A stretch of 13,580 nt of DNA from positions 1-13,580 of the forward strand of contig UQRE01000049.1 of assembly GCA_900543415.1 (NCBI GenBank), given 5' to 3'. The notes beneath the pieces were generated by a model that saw only the letters and a program-made list of their open reading frames with translations, was not told the origin of the DNA and ran no database searches. The position numbers and the translations under genes are program-made. Source of the stretch: an uncultured Dorea sp. (GTDB taxonomy: Bacteria > Bacillota > Clostridia > Lachnospirales > Lachnospiraceae). Shown one piece after another: positions 1 to 6,815 of the stretch; positions within the stretch are counted from its first letter, which is position 1; the number at the start of each line of letters is the position of its first letter.

Positions 1-56
1 TGACAGGTATTAAAAAGTATTGAATTTATTGAAAAAACACTTGATTATATGGAGAG

Positions 57-752
57 GTGTATAACATTTTTAGTGAGGAAGATGAAGTAGAGGATTATGA
101 ATTTGAGGTGTATGATGTTGAAGAGGCAATACTAAAGTTTAGGGAATTATGCCAACCGGAAGTTAGCTTTGCTAATAGTGAGCAGAAATGTTGGTTTTAT
201 CTTATAACATATTACTTGCACAAAATGGGGTACGAGATAAAAGAATTTCCTAGAGCACTGGCACGGCCTCCGGTAGATCCGAGTGATTTTACTTATGGTG
301 AAATCAGGAATAGAATAATAGCAGAGGGCGATCACGATAATGGAACTGTTCGTTATGCAACCAGAAGAGTCTTTGTTGCAAATTTGACCTTCGAACTTAA
401 ATCTAACCATATCGAGGTTGATGATGCAATAGACCAGAAATTTATCGAAATATCAAATCGGCAAGCATCTTTCAATAACATGAGCACAGATGAAAAGCTT
501 GCAGAGATAGCTAACTTGATAGAAAATCTATTAAAGAAAAATGGGAAATTTATTACACCAGATTACACGAAGATTTGCTTTGATTATATTTCTGATGATA
601 TAGTGACAAGCTATAGAAAGAAAATGCATTGTTTTAGGCATGCTACAAGTGATGCAGTTGCAGAGAGAAAAAACTATACGGAAGAACAAAAGAATTTCTT
701 TGTTGATTATGGCTTAACTATCGTTAAAGTGATATATACGTTATTGAAATGA
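57..752 (+). CDS. Hypothetical protein, AT-rich, uncertain start
   Basis: I do not recognise this 231-residue protein. It has no signal peptide or membrane segment. The N-terminus is strongly acidic (EEDEVEDYEFE at about residues 8-18), and the C-terminal third (about 144-231) is mostly predicted helix. The end of the protein (RHATSDAVAERKNY, then a hydrophobic helix) loosely recalls HEPN/Abi_C-type domains, but the canonical RX4-6H motif is not seen, so I make no functional claim. The start is doubtful. The only early in-frame start is GTG at 57, with GGAGAG at 51-56 touching it and leaving no ribosome spacing. In the +1 frame, codons 4-57 read a plausible helix (VLKSIEFIEKTLDYMER), so the gene may be frameshifted near its 5' end, or the real start may lie elsewhere. 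The next in-frame ATG is residue 57. Its base composition is more AT-rich than the downstream genes, so it may belong to an acquired segment. Confidence 0.6.
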   Translation: MYNIFSEEDEVEDYEFEVYDVEEAILKFRELCQPEVSFANSEQKCWFYLITYYLHKMGYEIKEFPRALARPPVDPSDFTYGEIRNRIIAEGDHDNGTVRYATRRVFVANLTFELKSNHIEVDDAIDQKFIEISNRQASFNNMSTDEKLAEIANLIENLLKKNGKFITPDYTKICFDYISDDIVTSYRKKMHCFRHATSDAVAERKNYTEEQKNFFVDYGLTIVKVIYTLLK

Positions 753-767
753 TTTTTGCACACCCCT

Positions 768-789
768 ACCTTTTCTATCGTTAAAAGGT
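768..789. repeat. Hairpin just after the first gene
   Basis: ACCTTTT (768-774) and AAAAGGT (783-789) form a perfect 7-pair stem with an 8-nt loop, 15 bases after the stop at 752. There is no U-run after it on the plus strand, so termination would be weak. The loop region contains CTATCGTTAAA (775-785), which is an exact copy of 718-728 inside the preceding gene. Confidence 0.35.
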
Positions 790-800
790 TCAAAAATCCC

Positions 801-829
801 GGTAGTCTGCACCCCCTAAACTGACTACC
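801..829. repeat. Inverted repeat GGTAGTC/GACTACC
   Basis: GGTAGTC (801-807) and GACTACC (823-829) are perfect 7-base inverted repeats with a 15-base spacer. A third related GACTAC lies at 834-839. They sit in the gene-free stretch 753-977, in which I find no credible coding sequence. They could be protein-binding sites or the relic end of an inserted element. Confidence 0.35.
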
Positions 830-884
830 AATTGACTACAAAAAACTACTACACTTGGTCTCAAACTGCCGTATTTTGCCACTT

Positions 885-913
885 TTGCTACAGTTTCCGC
901 TAAACTGTAAATA
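885..913 (+). promoter_or_regulatory. Putative promoter with palindromic operator for the phosphatase unit
   Basis: TTGCTA (885-890) and TAAATA (908-913) are 17 bases apart and could be the -35 and -10 boxes of a sigma-A promoter. A perfect palindrome with 8-base arms, TACAGTTT (889-896) and AAACTGTA (902-909) around a 5-base centre, fills exactly the space between them. That is where a repressor dimer would block polymerase. The promoter boxes are not strong matches, but the palindrome is directly seen. Confidence 0.4.
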
Positions 914-977
914 CCGGAGAAATCCGAAAAAGTGCGTAAAATAGGGCAAAACGAGGCATTTCAGGAGGAAAAATATA

Positions 978-1442
978 ATGATAAAAGTACTTTTTATTTG
1001 CCACGGCAATATCTGCCGTTCCACCATGGCTCAATTTATTTTCCAGCACATGGTAAATACCCGCGGCCTTGCCGCAAAGTTTCACATTGATTCCGCGGCT
1101 ACCAGCCGCGAGGAAATCGGCAATGGTCCGCATTATGGAACTGTCAATAAGATGCGCGAGGTTGGAATCCCTGTCTTGCCGCACCGTGCGCGCCAGATGG
1201 CGAAGAACGATTATAAGGAATATGATTACCTCATCGGTATGGATGAGTGGAATATCCGCAATATGAAGCGCATTGCAGGCGATGATCCGGAAGGGAAGAT
1301 TCATATGTTGCTGGAATTTTCGGATGAACCAAGAGCGATTGCAGATCCTTGGTATACAGGTAATTTTGACATTACCTATACCGATATTGTAGAGGGATGC
1401 GAAGCGTTCTTTGAATATTTAAAAGAACAGGGCGAGATATAA
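978..1442 (+). CDS. Low-molecular-weight protein tyrosine phosphatase
   Basis: This 154-residue cytosolic enzyme should hydrolyse phosphotyrosine (or phosphoarginine in some relatives) on proteins. The P-loop CX5R(S/T) is intact at the N-terminus: C8-HGNIC-R14-S15-T16, where C8 is the expected nucleophile and R14 binds phosphate. The general-acid motif D123-P-W-Y is also present, with D123 as proton donor. Length is normal for the family (about 150-160). The start is supported by AGGAGG at 963-968, nine bases before the ATG. The HAD gene follows after 21 bases, so they are likely co-transcribed. In Firmicutes such enzymes often counter BY-kinases of capsule synthesis or the McsB arginine kinase. 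No kinase is visible here, so the substrate is unknown. The first third of the gene is richer in GC codons than its neighbours. Confidence 0.95.
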   Translation: MIKVLFICHGNICRSTMAQFIFQHMVNTRGLAAKFHIDSAATSREEIGNGPHYGTVNKMREVGIPVLPHRARQMAKNDYKEYDYLIGMDEWNIRNMKRIAGDDPEGKIHMLLEFSDEPRAIADPWYTGNFDITYTDIVEGCEAFFEYLKEQGEI

Positions 1443-1463
1443 AGAATAAAAGGAGAATCAGCA

Positions 1464-1931
1464 ATGATCATTGATATTCCAGGATATAAAAAGTTACAGA
1501 TTACTACGTTGCTATTGGACTACAACGGAACGATTGCGGAGGATGGAGTCATTCGTCCGGCAGTAAGAGAGCGGCTACAGAAACTTTCCAAGGAGCTTTC
1601 TATTTATGTATTGACAGCGGATACTCACGGAACAGCAAGAGCACAGTGTGAAGGGCTTGATCTTAAGGTGCATACATTTCCGGTTGGGAGCGCAATGGAT
1701 GCGAAGCGGGCGGTGCTTGATGAAATCGGTGGAGAGGTGTGTGCATGTATGGGAAATGGACGAAATGATGTGCGCATGTTCGAAAATGCGGCGCTGTCTA
1801 TTGGAATTATAGATCGGGAAGGCGCGTACAGCGGACTGCTAAAAACAGCGGATCTGTGTGTCAACAGTACGGAAGATGGGCTGGATCTTTTGTTGTATCC
1901 GAAGCGGTTGATTGCAGGCTTGCGAGGATAA
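1464..1931 (+). CDS. Small HAD-superfamily protein (soluble P-type ATPase-like, COG4087 type)
   Basis: This 155-residue protein has only the HAD core with no cap domain. Motif I is LLLDYNGTIAEDG with D19 as the nucleophile. The second acidic position of the usual DxD is N21, a variant shared with the 'soluble P-type ATPase' group. Motif II is T51 (VLTADT), motif III is K81 (MDAKRAV), and motif IV is MGNGRND (N101, D102), which binds Mg2+. The fold should therefore bind Mg2+ and phosphate. The Asn at position 21 argues against an ordinary phosphomonoesterase, because that Asp is the general acid. The substrate is unknown. The ATG at 1464 follows AAGGAGA. It lies 21 bases after the phosphatase gene with no terminator between, so the two likely form one transcript. 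A rho-independent terminator follows at 2011-2046. Confidence 0.85.
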   Translation: MIIDIPGYKKLQITTLLLDYNGTIAEDGVIRPAVRERLQKLSKELSIYVLTADTHGTARAQCEGLDLKVHTFPVGSAMDAKRAVLDEIGGEVCACMGNGRNDVRMFENAALSIGIIDREGAYSGLLKTADLCVNSTEDGLDLLLYPKRLIAGLRG

Positions 1932-2010
1932 AATAGGCGATTAACCATGGGCTTATGAAGATAGAAGTGTTGGATAGAATATGGATAACAGAAGAAATAA
2001 GACAGAAAAA

Positions 2011-2046
2011 AAGGAACTTCGAAATAAAATAGTTTCGAAGTTTCTT
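2011..2046. terminator. Bidirectional rho-independent terminator
   Basis: AACTTCGAAA (2015-2024) pairs with TTTCGAAGTT (2033-2042). The stem extends through A-T pairs to 2011 and 2046. It is followed by a T-run on the plus strand and preceded by an A-run (a T-run on the minus strand). It lies between the HAD gene and the convergent gene ending at 2057 and can end both transcripts. Confidence 0.85.
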
Positions 2047-2056
2047 TTTTCTAATA

Positions 2057-2401
2057 TTATCCACAATATTTTACAAGATCTTCTTCAAAGAATGAAACCT
2101 GTTCTTGAAGCTTTGCAAGATCTTCGGTAGAGAGACCATCTACCAGTGCGGTGAGGTCTTCTTTTGTTTTAGCCGGATTACACGGAACCTCCAGTGCGAA
2201 GTCGCTAAATGCACGGAGCTTCTGGAAATACATATTTGTGTCAGGCTCTTCGTGGTTATTTCTGCACATGTGATACATCATCACACAGTCTGAAGCGTCA
2301 GATTCGGTACATTCTTTGCAGATCCATTTTCCAAGATAATAATGTTTCTGTCCGATTTTGTACAGGAATCCGGGCTGTTTTAATAACGTTTCTGTCAGCA
2401 T
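2057..2401 (-). CDS. Hypothetical cysteine-rich small protein
   Basis: I do not recognise this 114-residue protein. It has no signal peptide or membrane segment. Six cysteines stand out: C28-KE-C31, C39, C46, C74 and C113, together with H44 and H50. A metal site built on the CxxC, C39 and C46 cluster is plausible but unproven. The C-terminal half (about 76-110) is acidic and helical (KTKEDLTALVDGLSTEDLAK). The start is well supported by AGGAGGGG upstream on the minus strand (2406-2413), five or six bases from the ATG. It is transcribed alone, convergent with the HAD gene, and uses the shared terminator at 2011-2046. Confidence 0.8.
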   Translation of the reverse strand: MLTETLLKQPGFLYKIGQKHYYLGKWICKECTESDASDCVMMYHMCRNNHEEPDTNMYFQKLRAFSDFALEVPCNPAKTKEDLTALVDGLSTEDLAKLQEQVSFFEEDLVKYCG

Positions 2402-2507
2402 AGAAACCCCTCCTGTTTTTTGTTTTTCCTATTTATACAGTAACAAATTGAATGGGAAAAAGCAAGAAATGTAAATGACATTTGGGATACACTTTCTTGT
2501 AAAAGTA

Positions 2508-2516
2508 TGATACAAT
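2508..2516 (+). promoter_or_regulatory. Possible extended -10 promoter for the EamA transporter
   Basis: TGA-TACAAT at 2508-2516 matches an extended -10 element (TGn plus hexamer). No good -35 lies 16-18 bases upstream, which extended -10 promoters can tolerate. It sits about 67 bases before the preferred start codon at 2584. Confidence 0.35.
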
Positions 2517-2583
2517 TATTGACTGTAGTGTTGATAGACTTTGACACTGCAAAGGAATGAAAAGAAGACTTGGAGGAAAAGGA

Positions 2584-3507
2584 ATGAGACCAAAGAATGC
2601 GATGCTGTTGATATTGACAGCTTTTATATGGGGAACAGCGTTTGTAGCACAAAGTAGCGGAATGGATTTTATGGGGCCTTTTACATTTAATGGTATCCGT
2701 AATCTGATCGGAGCAGCAGCTTTATTACCATGTATTGCGTTATTTAAGAAAATGAATGATAAAAATGAAAGTGCGGAGATAGTTCCGGGGACTAAGAAGG
2801 ACCTTATTGTGGGAGGAATTGCATGTGGACTTTTGTTGTTCACTGCGGGCAGCTTGCAGCAGATTGGGTTGATGTATACGACAGCAGGAAAAGCAGGGTT
2901 TATTACATCTTGTTATATTGTGATTGTACCGCTTCTTGGTGTTTTCTTACATAAGAAAATTGGCTGGAAAGTTTGGGTGGCAGTAGGAATTGCGCTGATC
3001 GGTCTTTATTTCTTATGTATTACTGAGAGCCTTTCCATTGGAAAGGGCGATTTATATGTATTGTTTGGAGCGCTTGTATTTTCTCTTCACATTTTGGTGA
3101 TCGATCATTTTTCGCCAAAAGTGGATGGGGTGAAAATGTCCTGTATTCAATTTTTAGTATGTGGTGTGGTGTCCTTGATTCCTATGTTTTTACTGGAAAC
3201 GCCGAGCTTGGAAGGCGTGCTTGCGGGCTGGTTCCCGATTCTCTACGCGGGTGTATTTTCCAGTGGAGTTGGATATACATTACAGATTGTAGCGCAGAAA
3301 AATATGAACCCGGCTATTGCTTCTCTAATCTTAAGTATGGAATCTTGTTTTGCGGTACTGGCAGGCTGGCTGATACTTGGAGAACAGTTGTCTGCAAGAG
3401 AGAGTGCAGGCTGTGTTTTAATGTTTGCAGCGGTAATTCTGGCACAGCTTCCTGAGAAGAAATCAGAAGCAGGTAAAGCGGTAAAGGGAAATGTAAGTGA
3501 GGCGTAA
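2584..3507 (+). CDS. EamA/DMT-family transporter
   Basis: This is an integral membrane protein of the drug/metabolite transporter superfamily, 307 residues from this start. About ten hydrophobic segments are visible in two repeats of five. The repeats begin at MLLILTAFIWGTAFVAQ and, in the second half, at LYVLFGALVFSLHILVI, which is the standard duplicated EamA layout. Substrates in the family range from amino acids to metabolites, and the sequence does not say which. The same frame is open from an ATG at 2557, but I prefer 2584: GGAGG at 2572-2576 stands seven bases before it, while the earlier ATG has AAAGGA directly abutting it and would add a basic tail (KRRLGGKG). A 44-base gap without a hairpin leads to dtd, so the two are probably one transcript. 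Confidence 0.9.
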   Translation: MRPKNAMLLILTAFIWGTAFVAQSSGMDFMGPFTFNGIRNLIGAAALLPCIALFKKMNDKNESAEIVPGTKKDLIVGGIACGLLLFTAGSLQQIGLMYTTAGKAGFITSCYIVIVPLLGVFLHKKIGWKVWVAVGIALIGLYFLCITESLSIGKGDLYVLFGALVFSLHILVIDHFSPKVDGVKMSCIQFLVCGVVSLIPMFLLETPSLEGVLAGWFPILYAGVFSSGVGYTLQIVAQKNMNPAIASLILSMESCFAVLAGWLILGEQLSARESAGCVLMFAAVILAQLPEKKSEAGKAVKGNVSEA

Positions 3508-3551
3508 AGAAACGATTACATTATTAAAGAAAGTTAAAAGGAGATAGGATT

Positions 3552-3998
3552 ATGAGATTTGTAATTCAGAGAGTGTCTGAAAGTGAAGTGAAAGTAGACG
3601 GGGAGACACTGGGAAAGATCGGCAAAGGTTTTATGGTGCTGATCGGTGTCAGTGATTCGGATACGAAAGAGATTGCCGATAAGATGGTAAAGAAAATGTT
3701 AGGACTTCGTATTTTTGAGGATGAGCAGGGAAAGACAAATTTGTCTTTAGATAGCGTAGGAGGTGAACTTCTTTTGATTTCCCAGTTCACATTATATGCG
3801 AATTGTAAAAAAGGAAATCGCCCAAGCTTTATAGAAGCCGGTGCGCCGGATAGGGCAAACGATATGTATGAATACATTATTGCAAAGTGTAAGGAGCAGG
3901 TGGAAGTTGTTGAGAGAGGTCAGTTTGGCGCAGATATGAAAGTAAGCCTCGTAAATGATGGACCATTTACCATTATTTTAGACTCAGACACTTTATAA
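3552..3998 (+). CDS. dtd: D-aminoacyl-tRNA deacylase
   Basis: This cytosolic dimeric enzyme removes D-amino acids and glycine mischarged onto tRNA, a proofreading role. At 148 residues it has the standard DTD length. It starts with the family signature MRFVIQRVSESEV. The catalytic SQFTLYA motif is present (S77, Q78, T80), and the cross-subunit Gly-cisPro motif is NDGPFT (G137-P138) near the C-terminus, so it should be active. AAAGGAGA at 3537-3544 lies seven bases before the ATG. In many Firmicutes dtd follows relA/spoT, but here it follows an EamA transporter, with a strong terminator 16 bases after the stop. Confidence 0.96.
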   Translation: MRFVIQRVSESEVKVDGETLGKIGKGFMVLIGVSDSDTKEIADKMVKKMLGLRIFEDEQGKTNLSLDSVGGELLLISQFTLYANCKKGNRPSFIEAGAPDRANDMYEYIIAKCKEQVEVVERGQFGADMKVSLVNDGPFTIILDSDTL

Positions 3999-4013
3999 AA
4001 TATAGAACGATAC

Positions 4014-4050
4014 AAGGAAGGATGACATAGAGCGCATCCTTCTTTTTTTT
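4014..4050 (+). terminator. Rho-independent terminator after dtd
   Basis: GAAGGATG (4017-4024) pairs with CATCCTTC (4035-4042) around a 10-nt loop. The stem is extended by weaker pairs at its base and followed by eight T (4043-4050). Confidence 0.92.
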
Positions 4051-4125
4051 GTCGAAATATAGTTAAATGATTAATTATTTATATGATAAAGTGCCCATAT
4101 AAAATGTTAAAAAAGTATAAAAACG

Positions 4126-4154
4126 TTGACACTATTGGTAAATACAACTAATAT
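4126..4154 (+). promoter_or_regulatory. Near-consensus sigma-A promoter of the marR-ABC operon
   Basis: TTGACA (4126-4131) and TAATAT (4149-4154) are separated by exactly 17 bases in a very AT-rich background. Transcription should start near 4161, inside the palindrome at 4160-4171. An unrepressed promoter this good would be strong, which fits control by a repressor. Confidence 0.85.
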
Positions 4155-4159
4155 AATTG

Positions 4160-4171
4160 TTAGACATCTAA
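4160..4171. promoter_or_regulatory. Operator-like palindrome, likely MarR binding site
   Basis: TTAGA (4160-4164) and TCTAA (4167-4171) form a palindrome around CA and overlap the predicted transcription start. MarR proteins commonly bind AT-rich palindromes at their own promoters, so self-repression is the natural reading. This is inference from position and symmetry. Confidence 0.55.
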
Positions 4172-4191
4172 TTAATTAAAGGAGGTGCGAC

Positions 4192-4620
4192 ATGAAGAAT
4201 GATCACGATGTGCCGGTTTTTATGCTCATGCATCAAATCGTACATCTGGGGAAATACCGAGCAATGAAGGAAATGACTTCATTTGAATTAAAGCCGAATC
4301 AAGTTGGCATTTTATTTATATTGGAATGTAAAGGAAAGCTGTCTCAGAAGGAACTTGCATCTAAGATTGGGGTGACGCCTCCGTCTATGACCGTAGCACT
4401 TAGAAAGCTGGAAGAGCAAGGATTTATTGTAAGGGAGCCGGATGAAGAAGATCAAAGAGTGGTTCGAATCTGTCTTTCCAAGAAGGGGAAAGATTGCATT
4501 GAAGAAATCCACAGGTCAATGGATGGGATGGAAGAGCTGGTTTATAGAGGAATGTCACAAGAAGAAAGGCTTTTATTTCGCAGATTGTTGTTAGAAGCAA
4601 GAAACAATTTAATGATCTAG
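4192..4620 (+). CDS. MarR-family transcriptional regulator
   Basis: This 142-residue winged-helix protein probably represses its own operon and is released by a small toxic ligand. The DNA-binding part is clear: a helix-turn-helix at about residues 50-75 (LSQKELASKIGVTPPSMTVALRKLEEQG) followed by the wing (about 78-97) with the family's D-x-R signature, D87-Q-R89. The first and last helices (about 8-35 and 102-140) form the dimer interface. AAAGGAGGTG lies just before the ATG. The exporter gene begins 16 bases after its stop, so it is the first gene of a four-gene operon. A MarR gene directly ahead of a heterodimeric ABC exporter is a common arrangement for drug-inducible efflux. Confidence 0.94.
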   Translation: MKNDHDVPVFMLMHQIVHLGKYRAMKEMTSFELKPNQVGILFILECKGKLSQKELASKIGVTPPSMTVALRKLEEQGFIVREPDEEDQRVVRICLSKKGKDCIEEIHRSMDGMEELVYRGMSQEERLLFRRLLLEARNNLMI

Positions 4621-4636
4621 AAAGGAACGACAGAAT

Positions 4637-6814
4637 ATGACAAAATTATTAAAATTTTTGAAGCCGTATGCCGGAGCAGTGACAGCGATTATCTGTGTGT
4701 TGATCGTGCAGGCTTACTGCGATTTATCTCTGCCGGCATATACTTCTGATATTGTAAATGTAGGAATCCAGCAAAGTGGAATTGATGAAAAGGTTCCGGA
4801 AGAGATTTCTGAAGAAGATTTGGGCAGTCTTATGATGCTTGCGCCGTCTGATAAGCAAGAAGAGATACAAGATGCGTATGAGGAAAGCAAGGGTGATTAT
4901 GATTACAACGGGAAGGTATTTTCGTTAAAAGATTCTGTGAAAGATGATAAAGAAGAATTAGAGAATCTTGAAGAGCTGCTCGCAAAACCAATGCTTTTGG
5001 CAGCAGGATCAACTCTTGACAGTGAGATGGCAGGTAAACTTAAAATGAACCTTCAGCAGCCCATGCAACCGGAACAGAAGGATGAGATGCTGAAAGAAAT
5101 ATATAAACAACTGGATGATGTTCCGGATATGATGTTGGAACAGTCCGCGCCGGTTTATATCAAACAGCTTTATGAAAAGATTGGAATTGATACAGATGCG
5201 ATAGAAACTCATTATATTCTGAATACAGGCGGGAAGATGCTTGCGCTTGCAGGTCTCTGTATGGCGGCCAGTGTCCTTGTAGGGCTTCTTGCATCCAGAG
5301 TCGGTGCCAGTGTGGGAAGAGGACTTAGAAGAGATGTTTTCCGCAAAGTTGTAGGATTTTCTAATGGAGAATTTGATAAGTTCTCCACAGCATCACTGAT
5401 CACAAGGAGTACCAATGATATCCAGCAGATTCAGCTTCTTACTGTAATAATTCTGCGAATGGTGCTGTATGCTCCGATTCTTGCCCTTGGTGGTATTTAT
5501 CAAGTGTTCCATACGAACGTAGATATGTCTTGGATCATTGCCCTTGCAGTCGGAATTATTGTTATGGTTGTTGTAGTGTTATTCTTGATTGTGATGCCGA
5601 AGTTCAAGATTGTTCAGAATCAAGTGGATCGTCTGAATCTTGTGAGCAGAGAGATTTTAACCGGACTTCCGGTTATTCGGGCTTTCAGTACCGAGAAGCA
5701 TGAAGAAGAGAGGTTTGATGAAGCAAACAAAGCTTTAACAAAAACGAATTTATTCGTCAATCGTGCAATGACTTTCATGATGCCTCTTATGATGCTCGTG
5801 ATGAATGCAATTTCAATTCTTATTATCTGGGTTGGAGGTCATAGTATTAATGATGGTGCAATGCAGGTTGGAGATATGATGGCATTTATTCAGTATACCA
5901 TGCAGATTATCATGTCTTTCCTTATGATCTGTATGATCTCTGTCATGCTGCCGAGAGCGGCGGTGTCAGCTACACGTGTGGATGAAGTATTGACCAGTGA
6001 TACGCTGATACATGATCCAAAAGAACCGGATACATTTGAAAAGGAAGGAAAGGGAGAAGTTTCTTTCGACCATGTATCGTTTCGATATCCGGGCGCAGAA
6101 GAAGATGTGCTCCACGATATTACTTTCACGGCAAAGACAGGGCAGACGACTGCATTTATTGGAAGTACAGGAAGTGGAAAGTCAACGCTTGTGAATCTGA
6201 TTCCGCGGTTTTATGATGTGACGAAAGGTAAGATTACGATTGACGGAAAAGATATCAGAGAAGTATCTCAACATGATCTTAGGGATCGGCTTGGCTATGT
6301 GCCGCAGAAGGGAGTGCTTTTCTCCGGAGATATCGCATCGAATATTTTATATGGCAATCCGGATGGAAGTGAAGCGGAAATGGAGGAAGCAGCTCAAATT
6401 GCACAGGCGGAAGAATTTATTTCTCATAAGAAAAAGAAATATCACAGCCCGATCGCACAGGGCGGTTCCAATGTATCCGGCGGGCAGAAGCAGAGACTTT
6501 CGATTGCGAGAGCCATTGCCAAGCATCCGGATATTTATATCTTTGACGATAGTTTTTCTGCCCTTGACTATAAGACAGATGTAACGCTTCGACAGGCATT
6601 GAAACAAAAGACGAAAGACAGTACGGTAATAATTGTGGCACAGCGGATCAGTACGATTCTTCATGCGGAACAGATTATTGTACTGGATGATGGAAAAGTT
6701 GCAGGTATCGGTACCCATAAAGAACTATTGGAAAATTGTGAAGCATATTACCAGATTGCCGCTTCTCAGTTGTCTGAGAAGGAATTAGAAGCAGACATGA
6801 AGGAGGTGGGCTAA
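4637..6814 (+). CDS. Heterodimeric ABC exporter half-transporter A (degenerate ATPase site, large outer loop)
   Basis: This is one half of a type IV (multidrug/lipid) ABC exporter, 725 residues. TM1 is at about 11-35, then comes an unusually long acidic loop (about 45-195) before TM2 at about 200-220. The other membrane helices run to about 440, and the ATPase domain is at about 473-710. ATPase motifs: Walker A GSTGSGKST (K515), Q-loop Q557, signature VSGGQ (613-617), Walker B YIFDD (D637-D638), and an H-loop with Gln (A-Q669-R). Asp for the catalytic Glu and Gln for the switch His mark a degenerate site, as in TM287 and related heterodimers, so its Walker A/B side should bind ATP but turn over poorly. 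The signature is canonical and should serve the partner's active site. The stop is one base before the partner's ATG, so the two are surely co-expressed. Confidence 0.95.
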   Translation: MTKLLKFLKPYAGAVTAIICVLIVQAYCDLSLPAYTSDIVNVGIQQSGIDEKVPEEISEEDLGSLMMLAPSDKQEEIQDAYEESKGDYDYNGKVFSLKDSVKDDKEELENLEELLAKPMLLAAGSTLDSEMAGKLKMNLQQPMQPEQKDEMLKEIYKQLDDVPDMMLEQSAPVYIKQLYEKIGIDTDAIETHYILNTGGKMLALAGLCMAASVLVGLLASRVGASVGRGLRRDVFRKVVGFSNGEFDKFSTASLITRSTNDIQQIQLLTVIILRMVLYAPILALGGIYQVFHTNVDMSWIIALAVGIIVMVVVVLFLIVMPKFKIVQNQVDRLNLVSREILTGLPVIRAFSTEKHEEERFDEANKALTKTNLFVNRAMTFMMPLMMLVMNAISILIIWVGGHSINDGAMQVGDMMAFIQYTMQIIMSFLMICMISVMLPRAAVSATRVDEVLTSDTLIHDPKEPDTFEKEGKGEVSFDHVSFRYPGAEEDVLHDITFTAKTGQTTAFIGSTGSGKSTLVNLIPRFYDVTKGKITIDGKDIREVSQHDLRDRLGYVPQKGVLFSGDIASNILYGNPDGSEAEMEEAAQIAQAEEFISHKKKKYHSPIAQGGSNVSGGQKQRLSIARAIAKHPDIYIFDDSFSALDYKTDVTLRQALKQKTKDSTVIIVAQRISTILHAEQIIVLDDGKVAGIGTHKELLENCEAYYQIAASQLSEKELEADMKEVG

Positions 6815-6815
6815 G

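Noticed and set aside
900..1304. 134-codon open frame on the minus strand
   Set aside because: Antisense to the phosphatase, whose active-site motifs and ribosome-binding site are clear; no ribosome-binding site of its own.
1954..2031. 25-codon frame starting at an ATG after the HAD gene
   Set aside because: Runs into the terminator stem and has no ribosome-binding site.
2433..2843. 136-codon minus-strand frame
   Set aside because: Shadow of the EamA transporter and its upstream region; composition mirrors membrane codons of the real gene.
6240..6584. 114-codon plus-strand frame inside the exporter ATPase domain
   Set aside because: Overlaps invariant ABC motifs in the true frame; Arg-rich and without family resemblance.
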